Origin: Phycisphaerae bacterium
Lineage (GTDB): Bacteria > Planctomycetota > Phycisphaerae > UBA1845 > Fen-1342
Direction: 5' to 3'
Assembly: GCA_012515775.1 (NCBI GenBank)
Contig: JAAYXS010000857.1
Span: forward strand, 1-37,448
Length of the DNA stretch: 37,448 nucleotides
Part shown: positions 1 to 6,195 of the stretch, in pieces
How the letters are laid out: each line of letters starts with the position of its first letter
Position numbering within the stretch: the stretch's first letter is position 1
Notes under the pieces: generated by a model
Told to the model about the DNA's origin: nothing
What the model saw: the letters and a program-made list of their open reading frames with translations, nothing else
Database searches by the model: none
Made by a program: the position numbers and the translations under genes

Positions 1-127
1 AACTTCTCCGGCGCACGCGGCGCCGTGATCCTCTACGAGTTATCCGCCCGCGACAAGCAGGCGGAAATCCAAGAGCTTCTTGACCGCCTCACCTATTGGC
101 GCCTGCAGATGGCCATTCTCGACGGCG
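1..127 (+). repeat. Terminal direct repeat, copy 1 (circular-contig overlap)
   Basis: Bases 1-127 are identical to 37322-37448. An exact 127-base overlap equals a common assembly k-mer length and falls inside the portal coding sequence with the reading frame continuous, so it marks a circular or circularly permuted genome and not a biological terminal repeat. Confidence 0.92.
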
Positions 128-390
128 CGTTTGAGTTGCCACGCGGCTGGACGCTGCAGGACCTGGTGTGGGAGTGGTTGCCGCAAAAAATGCCGTGGAT
201 CAATCCACTGCAAGAAGTCAAGGCCGACGTCGAGGCCATCAATAACTGCCTTACCTCCCCTCAGCGCGTGCTCAAACGCCAGAAGATCGACTTCGACGAC
301 GTAGTAACGGAAGTCCGCGAGGCACGCGAGAAAATCAACTCTCTGCCACCCGCCCCAGGCGCCAAGCCCAAACAAAAGGAAGCCGAATAA
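1..390 (+). CDS. Portal protein, C-terminal part (gene continues from 36332 across the circular junction)
   Basis: This is the 3' end of the lambda gpB-type portal gene. Codon phase is preserved across the junction: base 1 equals base 37322, which is a codon start of the reading frame opened at 36332, so the joined protein is about 459 aa. The visible part holds the late portal segment, with a helical stretch (ELSARDKQAEIQELLDRL), the typical late motif PWINPLQEVKAD, and a charged Pro/Lys-rich tail. The portal dodecamer forms the DNA entry vertex of the prohead and docks the terminase. The stop codon overlaps the next gene's ATG (TAATG), as expected for a co-translated head operon. The ATG at 25 is internal and should not be taken as a start. 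Confidence 0.93.
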   Translation, partial: NFSGARGAVILYELSARDKQAEIQELLDRLTYWRLQMAILDGAFELPRGWTLQDLVWEWLPQKMPWINPLQEVKADVEAINNCLTSPQRVLKRQKIDFDDVVTEVREAREKINSLPPAPGAKPKQKEAE

Positions 391-1481
391 TGCCCGCAAC
401 CCTCGACCTCGCGCAAATCTCCGTTCCCGAGCCCGCTCGCCACTTCGCCGCGCCCTGTGAGTTCGTCGCCGGCGACAAAACCGACGCCGTGCCTGTCCAC
501 ATCGCCGCGCGCACCGCCGAACCGCTGGACCACTGGTATTGGGGCCGATGCGTCCACGATCTGGACGGCTGCAACGTCCACAAGGAGCGCCTTGCCCTCG
601 ACTACTGCCACGACGACGACCAGATCGTCGGCTTCCTCGACGGCTTTGAACACCGCGAGGACGCCCTATGGTGTGATGGTCAGCTCGTGCTCACAACGGA
701 CCGCGCCCGCGAAATCCTGGCCAACCACAAGGCCGGCGTTCCTTACGAGGCCTCGATTGCCTTCGACCTCGACGACGGGCTGGTAGTGGAGCAACTGAGC
801 CAAGGGGCCACCGCCCAAGTCAATGGCCGGCTATTGGAAGGCCCGCTCTTGATCTTCCGCCAGTGGAGCCTGCGCGGGGTGGCCATCTGTCCCCACGGCT
901 ACGACAAGCACACGCACACGGAGTTTTGCCGCTCCAACCCGGCCGCCGCCCGCTTCACCGCTCCCGCCGTGGATCCTGCAGCCGAATCCGACGACGACCC
1001 CGCCGAAACGCCGGAGGATGAAGCGGCGCCGGATCCCGACGCCGAAAACGGCGACGCTGCAGCCCCGCCCGCCACCGACGAACCGACCCCGGAGGCCCAA
1101 CCCGTCGACCAGATCGACGACCAGGCCGCCGGCGATCCGCCGCCGGCCGACGCCACCGAACAACGCGCTCGCGAGGGCGCGGCGTTCGTTGCCGAGTTTG
1201 GCGAGACCCGCGGCGCCGCGTACTTTGTCCGCGGTTTGTCGCTCGAAGCCGCCCGCGCCGAGTTTACGCGAGACCTGGCCGCAGAGAACGACCAGCTCCG
1301 CACACGCCTGGCCGCCATCGGCGCCGAGCTGGGCGACTCCGAGCCGGCCGAGTTTGCCGACGGCGAACCCAACCAGCCCAACCAGACCGCCTCGGGCCGA
1401 TCCGCCAAGCAACTGCAAAACGCCCTGCCCACGCGGCTGGCCAGCTTTGCGCTCGGCCTGCGACTGCCCGGCCGCAACTGA
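390..1481 (+). CDS. Prohead protease fused to a scaffold-like C-terminus
   Basis: 363 aa. The N-terminal ~180 residues look like a caudoviral prohead serine protease: a His-containing segment (LDYCHDDDQIVGF, H74), then GVPYEASIAF with a probable nucleophile S122 in the usual S-[IV]-x-F setting, then WSLRGVAI. Residues ~190-275 are very acidic and Ala/Pro/Asp-rich (low complexity). Residues ~275-320 are predicted helical or coiled-coil (ARAEFTRDLAAENDQLRTRL). This suggests an internal scaffold domain that the protease removes during head maturation. The gene sits between portal and capsid, the canonical position. The start ATG overlaps the portal stop. The family call is firm; the catalytic residues are inferred from motif spacing. 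Confidence 0.88.
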   Translation: MPATLDLAQISVPEPARHFAAPCEFVAGDKTDAVPVHIAARTAEPLDHWYWGRCVHDLDGCNVHKERLALDYCHDDDQIVGFLDGFEHREDALWCDGQLVLTTDRAREILANHKAGVPYEASIAFDLDDGLVVEQLSQGATAQVNGRLLEGPLLIFRQWSLRGVAICPHGYDKHTHTEFCRSNPAAARFTAPAVDPAAESDDDPAETPEDEAAPDPDAENGDAAAPPATDEPTPEAQPVDQIDDQAAGDPPPADATEQRAREGAAFVAEFGETRGAAYFVRGLSLEAARAEFTRDLAAENDQLRTRLAAIGAELGDSEPAEFADGEPNQPNQTASGRSAKQLQNALPTRLASFALGLRLPGRN

Positions 1482-1538
1482 CCTGCCCCGCCCCGCTTCC
1501 TTTTCCCGCCATCCCGCTCCCTTATCGCCGAGGTCTCC

Positions 1539-2465
1539 ATGCTCACCCGCCCAACGCTGCTGGATATTGCCATTCTCAACGGTGCCGACTCCGCTGCCGG
1601 CCTGATTGAGGAGGTTATGCAAGCCCACCCCGAAATTGCCGCCGGCCACTGGCGGACGATCCGGGGCCTAAACTACCGCACGAAGGTCCGCACCTCCGTT
1701 CCGACCGTCCCATTCCGCGACGCCAACGAAGGGACCGCCGTTGTCAAATCGACCTACGCCAACCGCCTGGTCGAAACCTATATCTGCAACCCCTATTGGG
1801 AGTGCGACAAGGCCGTCGCCGATGCTTCGGAAGAAGGCCCCGAAGCCTTCATCGCCACCGAGGCCGCCGGCATCCTCGAAGGGGCCATGCAAACGCTGGC
1901 CAAGTGCTTCTACTACGGCCGCCACGAAACCCTCGGCGACGCCAAGGCCTTCCCCGGCCTGATCGACAGCTACGACGCTGCCGACCGCGTGGTCGACGCC
2001 GAGGGCACCACGCCGAACACGGGTACCTCTGTCTGGCTCGTCAAATGGGGCATCGACTCCGTCGCCTGGGTGCTCGGTCAAGGCGGTGAACTGGCCGTGT
2101 CTGATCCGCGCATCGAGACCATTCGCGACGACGCCGGAAACCCGTTGACCGGATACGTCCAGGACCTGCTCATGCGTCCCGGTCTGCAAGTCGCCAACCG
2201 AACCAAGGTGGTCCGGATCAAAAAGCTGACCGCCGACGCCGGTTGCACCCTCGACGACGACATCCTCGCCGAGGCCCTGAGCAAGTTCCCCGCCGGCATC
2301 GTGCCCGACGTCATGCTCATGACGCGACGAAGTCGCGAACAGCTGCGCAAGAGCCGGACCGCTACCAATGCGACCGGCGCCCCGGCCCCGATCCCGTCGG
2401 ATGCCTACGGCGTGCCGATCGCCGTGACCGACGCCATCGCCGACACCGAGCCCCTGACGCTCTGA
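1539..2465 (+). CDS. Major capsid protein
   Basis: 308 aa, about the normal size for an HK97-fold capsid protein without a delta domain. It directly follows the protease/scaffold gene. Features seen: an N-terminal helix (TLLDIAILNGADSAAGLIEEVMQAHPEI), a charged E-loop-like region with VPTVPFRDANEGTAVVKST, a spine-helix-like segment (FIATEAAGILEGAMQTLAKCFYYGR) followed by AFPGLID, and a late segment with MLMTRRSREQLRKSRTATN and GVPIAVTDAI, typical of phage capsid proteins where the A-domain names a residue range and then a target sequence. A 57-bp gap upstream has GAGGTCTCC before the ATG as a possible ribosome site. Assignment rests on position, length and motif style. Confidence 0.85.
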   Translation: MLTRPTLLDIAILNGADSAAGLIEEVMQAHPEIAAGHWRTIRGLNYRTKVRTSVPTVPFRDANEGTAVVKSTYANRLVETYICNPYWECDKAVADASEEGPEAFIATEAAGILEGAMQTLAKCFYYGRHETLGDAKAFPGLIDSYDAADRVVDAEGTTPNTGTSVWLVKWGIDSVAWVLGQGGELAVSDPRIETIRDDAGNPLTGYVQDLLMRPGLQVANRTKVVRIKKLTADAGCTLDDDILAEALSKFPAGIVPDVMLMTRRSREQLRKSRTATNATGAPAPIPSDAYGVPIAVTDAIADTEPLTL

Positions 2466-2571
2466 TCCGTCCCGCCCGTGCCACGGCCGGGGCCGCGCGG
2501 TCTCATCTTCCGCCGGCTCCGGCCGCCCGCCCGTTTTCCATACTCCGCCCCCACCTTTAGGACTCCAAACC

Positions 2572-2973
2572 ATGTACCAAGTCAAAGACGCCGAGTTCCA
2601 CGTGTCGAAGGCGCTCCCTGCCGAGGCCGGCGCCGTCTATAGCGACGGCCTGGACCTGCGGATTCCGTCCAGCGGCCAGTTCCTCGCGCCCGCCGAAATA
2701 CTGATCACCGGCCCCGCGCTGACGAATGCACAGCTCGGCAGCGCCGCGACCATGACCTACGACGTCCAGTGTGCACCCGATGCCGAGTTCGCCGGCGTCC
2801 GCACCCTCGCGCAAGCCGTCCTGGTGCAAACCGGCGACGGCACCGGCGCATCCGCTGCGTCGGCCCGTTTCCGCCCGCCCACCAACTGCGACCGCTACGT
2901 CCGGATCAAGGCGACCAACTCGGCCGCCGGCGATTGCTCGGACGCTGCGCTCTCCGTGGACCTGCTGTTCTGA
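2572..2973 (+). CDS. Probable capsid decoration/cement protein
   Basis: 133 aa, lying immediately after the capsid gene, where small capsid-stabilising proteins are usually encoded. The sequence is predicted all-beta: short alternating hydrophobic strands such as EILITGPALT, MTYDVQCAP and RYVRIKATNSA, with Gly/Ser/Thr turns and no long helix. The opening YQVKDAEFHVSKA and the middle strand pair resemble Bbp16-type cement proteins, which form jelly-roll trimers on the capsid surface. A good start is supported by TAGGACTCC upstream of the ATG. It could alternatively be another head-surface protein; the structural role is more certain than the exact family. Confidence 0.6.
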   Translation: MYQVKDAEFHVSKALPAEAGAVYSDGLDLRIPSSGQFLAPAEILITGPALTNAQLGSAATMTYDVQCAPDAEFAGVRTLAQAVLVQTGDGTGASAASARFRPPTNCDRYVRIKATNSAAGDCSDAALSVDLLF

Positions 2974-2977
2974 GGCC

Positions 2978-3322
2978 GTGAAGCCGGCCGCGATACTCGC
3001 CGCCGCCCTCCACCGGGCCGCTGGCGAGCCGATCACCTACCGCCGCGGCGAGGCCCTCGTGAGCCTCACCGCGGTAAGGGGGCAGTCCGAGTTCGACCCG
3101 CTCGACCCGGCTGGCGTGGCCATTACCTCGCACACCACCGACTGGCTCGTTCAACGCGCCGACCTGGCCGCCGACGGCGAACTGCTGACACCCGCGGCCG
3201 GCGACACGATCGAAGACGCCGCCGGCGTCCGCTACGACGTCCGTAGGCCCGACGGCGAAAAACCCTACCGCTATTCCGACCATGCCGCAACACGCCTCCG
3301 AATCCACAGCCAACGCCGTTAG
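2978..3322 (+). CDS. Probable head-closure / head-tail joining protein (GTG start)
   Basis: 114 aa beginning at a GTG five bases after the previous stop; the same frame is open further upstream, but that part overlaps the decoration gene and is not used. It has an N-terminal helix (ILAAALHRAAGEPITYRRG) followed by beta-rich sequence with TSHTTDWLVQRADLA and GDTIEDAAGVRYDVRRP. The phrase pattern (block base altered, then corrected parameters in a Tudor-like small barrel) is typical of head-tail joining proteins, which seal the connector below the portal. It lies between the capsid and tail genes. No distinctive catalytic motif is present. The function is from position and fold style. Confidence 0.55.
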   Translation: MKPAAILAAALHRAAGEPITYRRGEALVSLTAVRGQSEFDPLDPAGVAITSHTTDWLVQRADLAADGELLTPAAGDTIEDAAGVRYDVRRPDGEKPYRYSDHAATRLRIHSQRR

Positions 3323-3530
3323 CGTCCCACTCCCCGACTACATGCGGGCCGTGGCCCTCGAGGCCGCCCGCGTAGCCCTGGAGGCCCACGCCCGCGAATG
3401 TCCGGCCCGCAACCTGGAGACCCGCGTCCGGCGGATCGAGCTGCGATTCGCCGCCCTGCTCGGTTTTATGGCCGGCTCCGGCTTCCTGGGAGGCCTGGCC
3501 GGCGGATTCGTCGCAAACGCCATGCACTGA
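3282..3530 (+). CDS. Small protein with C-terminal membrane segment
   Basis: 82 aa, overlapping the end of the preceding gene by 41 bases in another frame. The N-terminal 45 residues are charged and helical (ALEAARVALEAHARE, then LETRVRRIELRF). Residues ~56-80 form one hydrophobic Gly-rich segment (AALLGFMAGSGFLGGLAGGF) that could span the membrane. A charged helix plus one C-terminal TM is the layout of XhlA-like holin accessories and of some phage tail-associated membrane proteins. No function can be assigned from sequence alone; a holin-type role is possible but the location inside the head-tail operon is unusual for one. Confidence 0.6.
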   Translation: MPQHASESTANAVSVPLPDYMRAVALEAARVALEAHARECPARNLETRVRRIELRFAALLGFMAGSGFLGGLAGGFVANAMH

Positions 3531-3535
3531 CACAA

Positions 3536-3961
3536 ATGGATTTAGCCGCATTACTCGCCGCCGTCGCCGCCCACCTCGACACCGAGGCTGCGCCCGCCGC
3601 TGTCACGTACACGCCGGAGGCCGACCTCGCCGAGATCACAGCCAGGCGAGTGTTGGTCTGCCCGGCTTACGCCGAGGGCGACGGCCCCCTGAGCGAAGAA
3701 CCGGCCGCCCGCCGCATCACTCGCCAAATCGGCCGCGTCGCCGTCGCCTTCGCCGCCCCGGTGGCCGAGGCCGACGACGTCGAGACCTATCAAGCCGAGT
3801 TCGTCTCGCTCATGTCAACGCTGCGACACGCACGTTTGGCCGGCTACCCCGCCGCCCGGTGGCTCGCGCATGAGGTAATTGCCGCGCCGTCGCCCGACCA
3901 CCTGCGAGGTCAATCCCTGTTCCTGGCCGTCTTCCACGCCACGTACCAAGTGCACGCATGA
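3536..3961 (+). CDS. Probable tail terminator / tail completion protein
   Basis: 141 aa, starting at ATG 3536; the upstream extension of the same frame is only overlap with the previous gene. It has an N-terminal helix (MDLAALLAAVAAHLD), then a strand pair (EITARRVLVCPAY), and IGRVAVAFAAPV followed by a long helix (DDVETYQAEFVSLMSTLRHARLAG). This alpha/beta pattern resembles the small gpU/minor-tail family that caps the tail tube. Its 3' end overlaps the gp10-like gene by ATGA, the neck order seen in HK97-type phages. Assignment rests on order and fold style, so the specific neck role is tentative. Confidence 0.5.
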   Translation: MDLAALLAAVAAHLDTEAAPAAVTYTPEADLAEITARRVLVCPAYAEGDGPLSEEPAARRITRQIGRVAVAFAAPVAEADDVETYQAEFVSLMSTLRHARLAGYPAARWLAHEVIAAPSPDHLRGQSLFLAVFHATYQVHA

Positions 3962-4350
3962 CCCGCGTATCGACCCGCGTCCGAACCCAATACCGACCGG
4001 CCCGCGTACGCCGGGCCGCCGACAAAGCGCGTCCGAAGAACCTCCAACACGCCGCCGCGCTCGTGCGTAAGGCCGCGATCCGATCGATTCGCTGCTCGAA
4101 AAAGCCAAGCACCGCGGGCCAACCGCCCCACACCAAAACGAAACGGCTAAAGACCGGCATCCTGTTCGACGTGGCCGAGACCAACGCCATTATCGGGCCG
4201 GCCGTGCAGTTCGTCGGCCCGTCCGGCGCCGCCCATGAGTTCGGAGGCCGGTTCCGCGGCCGTCGCTATCCCGCCCGCCCGTTCATGGGCCCCGCCCTCG
4301 AATCCCTCCGCCCCCGGCTGCCCAGACTCTGGGACGCCACCGTCCACTAA
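3958..4350 (+). CDS. HK97 gp10-like neck/tail completion protein
   Basis: 130 aa. The N-terminus is strongly basic. The centre carries the family signature: conserved SIRCSKKPSTAGQPPHTKT followed by LKTGILFDV, then IIGPA, then a Gly/Arg-rich loop AAHEFGGRFRGRRYPARPFMGPAL that ends in a helix. The HEFGG...PARPFM pattern is characteristic of HK97-gp10_like / minor tail Z-type proteins, which act at the head-tail junction. It overlaps the preceding stop (ATGA) and is followed 12 bases later by the tail tube gene. Confidence in the family is good; the exact virion position is taken from relatives. Confidence 0.82.
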   Translation: MTRVSTRVRTQYRPARVRRAADKARPKNLQHAAALVRKAAIRSIRCSKKPSTAGQPPHTKTKRLKTGILFDVAETNAIIGPAVQFVGPSGAAHEFGGRFRGRRYPARPFMGPALESLRPRLPRLWDATVH

Positions 4351-4362
4351 GGAAACCCCGCC

Positions 4363-4770
4363 ATGTCGTTTTGCGTAGGACTCGACGCCGTCTTGAAGTA
4401 CGGCGCCGTCAACACCACTCCCGCAACCACGCTCCAAAACGTGCAAGACGTTACCGTCTCCGGTGACAAGGAAACCATCGACCGCGTCCGGCGCGGAGTC
4501 AAATGGAAAGGCAAAAAGACCACGTGCAAGAATCTCGCGCTTGACGTGGCCCTGCTCTACGACCCGACCGACGCCGGCTTTACCGCGATCCGGCAAGCGT
4601 ACTACAACGACACGCCGATCGCTCTGGCCGCGCTCGACGACCAGGGGCACGGCTGGATCGCGGACTACGAGGTCACGAAGTTTGAGCGCTCCGAACCCGT
4701 CGAAGGCGACCTCACTATGAGCCTCTCCTTCGCGCTCAATACCGACAAACGCAGCCCCGTCTGGGTCTAG
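4363..4770 (+). CDS. Major tail tube protein
   Basis: 135 aa, the usual size for a compact siphovirus tube subunit. Features seen: an N-terminal strand with GLDAVLKYG, the phrase LQNVQDVTVSGDKETIDRVRRG resembling the tube-protein beta hairpin that passes an insertion, an alpha segment (PTDAGFTAIRQAYYNDTPIALAALD), then WIADYEVTKFERSEPVEGDLTMSLSFALN, the conserved closing strands in which a polymerising tube domain ends. TMSLSFALN is a strong resemblance to TP901-1-like tail proteins. The gene lies just before the chaperone and tape measure, which is diagnostic. Start ATG has AAGGAAACC upstream. Confidence 0.82.
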   Translation: MSFCVGLDAVLKYGAVNTTPATTLQNVQDVTVSGDKETIDRVRRGVKWKGKKTTCKNLALDVALLYDPTDAGFTAIRQAYYNDTPIALAALDDQGHGWIADYEVTKFERSEPVEGDLTMSLSFALNTDKRSPVWV

Positions 4771-4824
4771 TACGGCCGCTTGCGCGTCTCACCTGTCCTT
4801 TTCCAGCCCGTCCTGAGAACACCC

Positions 4825-5436
4825 ATGCTCACCGCATCCGTCAACTATATCGCCGCTATCGCCGGCCTGTCCATTCAATCCACAAAGACCCTCAACGGGA
4901 CCGCGCACGAAGGCGGACAATTCCCCAGCGCCACGCCCGCCGCGTGTACGTATGGAGGGCTAAACGTCTACGACAGCCTCCACACGTTTGCCTTCGACGA
5001 CACACCCGACCTCGAAGCTGGCGACGTGCTCGCCGTGTTCTGGGCCGGGGGCCGCCGCGCCGAACTAATCGTCAACGACGTGGACGGCCTGGCCGTAACG
5101 GTCCACAACGACGACACCGGCCAAGGCGACGCGCTCCCAGCTTCCGGTACCGTCTTGACGGCCTGCAAGCGCGCGCGGAACGACCTGCGATTCGCCGCCG
5201 CGCAACTGGTTGCGCTGGCCGCCGCCGGCGAAGACACTGGCGACGCACTGCTAGTCTTCCGCGACGATTCCGATTCCGTCCTGATGGACCTGCCGGCCGG
5301 CGGCTACGCCGGCTGGGACAACGAGCAAACCACCGCCTCGCCGCTGGCCGACCTGTCCGGCGTCCTGACGCTCGACGTATACGCCGCCGCCGCCCTCACT
5401 GTCACGGTCGGCCTGCTCCAAGATTCCGCCCTCTAA
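4825..5436 (+). CDS. Conserved tail-region structural protein, function unknown
   Basis: 203 aa from ATG 4825; a longer TTG start at 4780 exists but lies directly on the stop of the tube gene and is less likely. The protein is beta-rich and low in charge: YIAAIAGLSIQS, TYGGLNVYDSLHTFAFDD, GDVLAVFWAGGRRAELIVND, DVYAAAALTVTVGLLQ. The part EAGDVLAVFWAGGRRAELIVNDVDGLAVTVHND resembles the small barrel modules that also occur in the large tail protein of this genome at 9251-12619. Placed between tube and chaperone genes, it is most likely a tail or virion-surface protein, possibly an Ig-like tube decoration. Confidence 0.6.
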   Translation: MLTASVNYIAAIAGLSIQSTKTLNGTAHEGGQFPSATPAACTYGGLNVYDSLHTFAFDDTPDLEAGDVLAVFWAGGRRAELIVNDVDGLAVTVHNDDTGQGDALPASGTVLTACKRARNDLRFAAAQLVALAAAGEDTGDALLVFRDDSDSVLMDLPAGGYAGWDNEQTTASPLADLSGVLTLDVYAAAALTVTVGLLQDSAL

Positions 5437-5448
5437 CCCAACCACGCC

Positions 5449-5934
5449 ATGCCTCACTTCACAGACTCCACCGGCCGCGTCTGGACGCTGGCCGTCACGA
5501 TCGGCGCGGCCCGGCATATCAAGAACGCCGGCATCGTCGACCTGCTGAACCCGGACGCGAACGATCCGCCCCTGGCCCAACGCCTGTTGAACACAGAAAC
5601 GGTGATCGACCTTATCTGGCTCCTGACTGCCGACCAGATCGAGAAGGCCGGCATGTCGCAAGACGACTTTCTCCGCGCGCTCGACGGCCCCGCCGCGCTC
5701 GCGGCCGAAACGGCGCTAAGGGAAGCCCTCACGGATTTTTTCCGCGATCGGCGCGACGACCTGGTCCGGGCCCTGGAGAAAGCCGGGGAACTGGTGGCCG
5801 CCGAAGTGGCCGCCAATCGCGCGCTGATCGACGACCCAGAAGCCCAGGCCGAACTGGATGCGCACCTAGCGGGGAAACGGAAGACCCTACTGGCGACGCT
5901 CCGCCAGACCGCCGCGCCGACGGCTGGGACGTAG
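5449..5934 (+). CDS. Tail assembly chaperone, short form (gpG-like)
   Basis: 161 aa. The N-terminal part (FTDSTGRVWTLAVTIGAARHIKNAGIVDLL) and the following helices (ETVIDLIWLLTADQIEKAGMSQDDFLRAL) match the style of gpG-type chaperones that coat the tape measure protein before tube polymerisation. It sits between the tube and tape-measure genes. The C-terminus (LAGKRKTLLATLRQTAAPTAGT) is encoded in a segment where the -1 frame is also open and continues for about 85 codons beyond this stop, so a longer gpGT-like product is expected; see the next entry. ATG start follows AACCACGCC, with no strong ribosome site. Confidence 0.75.
   Translation: MPHFTDSTGRVWTLAVTIGAARHIKNAGIVDLLNPDANDPPLAQRLLNTETVIDLIWLLTADQIEKAGMSQDDFLRALDGPAALAAETALREALTDFFRDRRDDLVRALEKAGELVAAEVAANRALIDDPEAQAELDAHLAGKRKTLLATLRQTAAPTAGT
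5871..5877 (+). other. Candidate -1 ribosomal slippery heptamer
   Basis: GGGGAAA is read as g-GGG-AAA in the frame of the chaperone gene. Slipping back one base keeps GGG on GGG but places the lysine tRNA on GAA, so it is not a classical X-XXY-YYZ site such as lambda's GGGAAAG. It is the only plausible slip site I found between 5821 and the stop at 5932. Confidence 0.35.
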
Positions 5935-5960
5935 TTGCCGAATACGCCGCGGTCCTGCGG

Positions 5961-6191
5961 ATGAATCCGGACCCATACAGCCTCCGGGAGTTGGCCCACA
6001 TGGCCCGCTATCGCCTACAGTACGACTGGAGCCACACGGCCGCCTTACTCGCCAAACTCCACAACATGCTGCGAGGCCCCAACACGCCCGCCAAGACTCC
6101 AGCCTACTTCCACCCCGACCCGCCAAGCCACGCCGCCGCGCAGCCGACCGAGCGGGTCAAACCGACCGAACTGCGCGGCGTGATCGGATGA
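5961..6191 (+). CDS. Tail assembly chaperone T-part, probable -1 frameshift extension of the gene at 5449
   Basis: From its only nearby ATG (5961) this would be 76 aa, MNPDPYSLRELAHMARYR and so on. However, conserved-looking sequence starts upstream in the same frame, WDVVAEYAAVLRMNPDPYS, where there is no ATG, GTG or TTG. Sequences of the type W-x-agixG-dPdpfTLRELxxM are what I recognise from second-frame chaperone parts in similar phages. The frame relation to gene 5449 is -1. The best slip candidate is GGGGAAA at 5871-5877 (codons GGG AAA), which re-pairs perfectly in the P site but only partly in the A site. A slip there gives a fusion of about 247 aa. It ends 4 bases before the tape-measure ATG. 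Confidence 0.65.
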   Translation: MNPDPYSLRELAHMARYRLQYDWSHTAALLAKLHNMLRGPNTPAKTPAYFHPDPPSHAAAQPTERVKPTELRGVIG

Positions 6192-6195
6192 CCTG

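Noticed and set aside
1-127. Biological direct terminal repeat (T7-like ends)
   Set aside because: Exact 127-bp length, no coverage information and location inside the portal coding sequence fit an assembly overlap of a circular molecule better.
4944-6191. Open frame of about 415 codons over genes 4825 and 5449
   Set aside because: Only its last ~100 codons look like real protein (chaperone T-part); the earlier part is Arg-rich shadow sequence.
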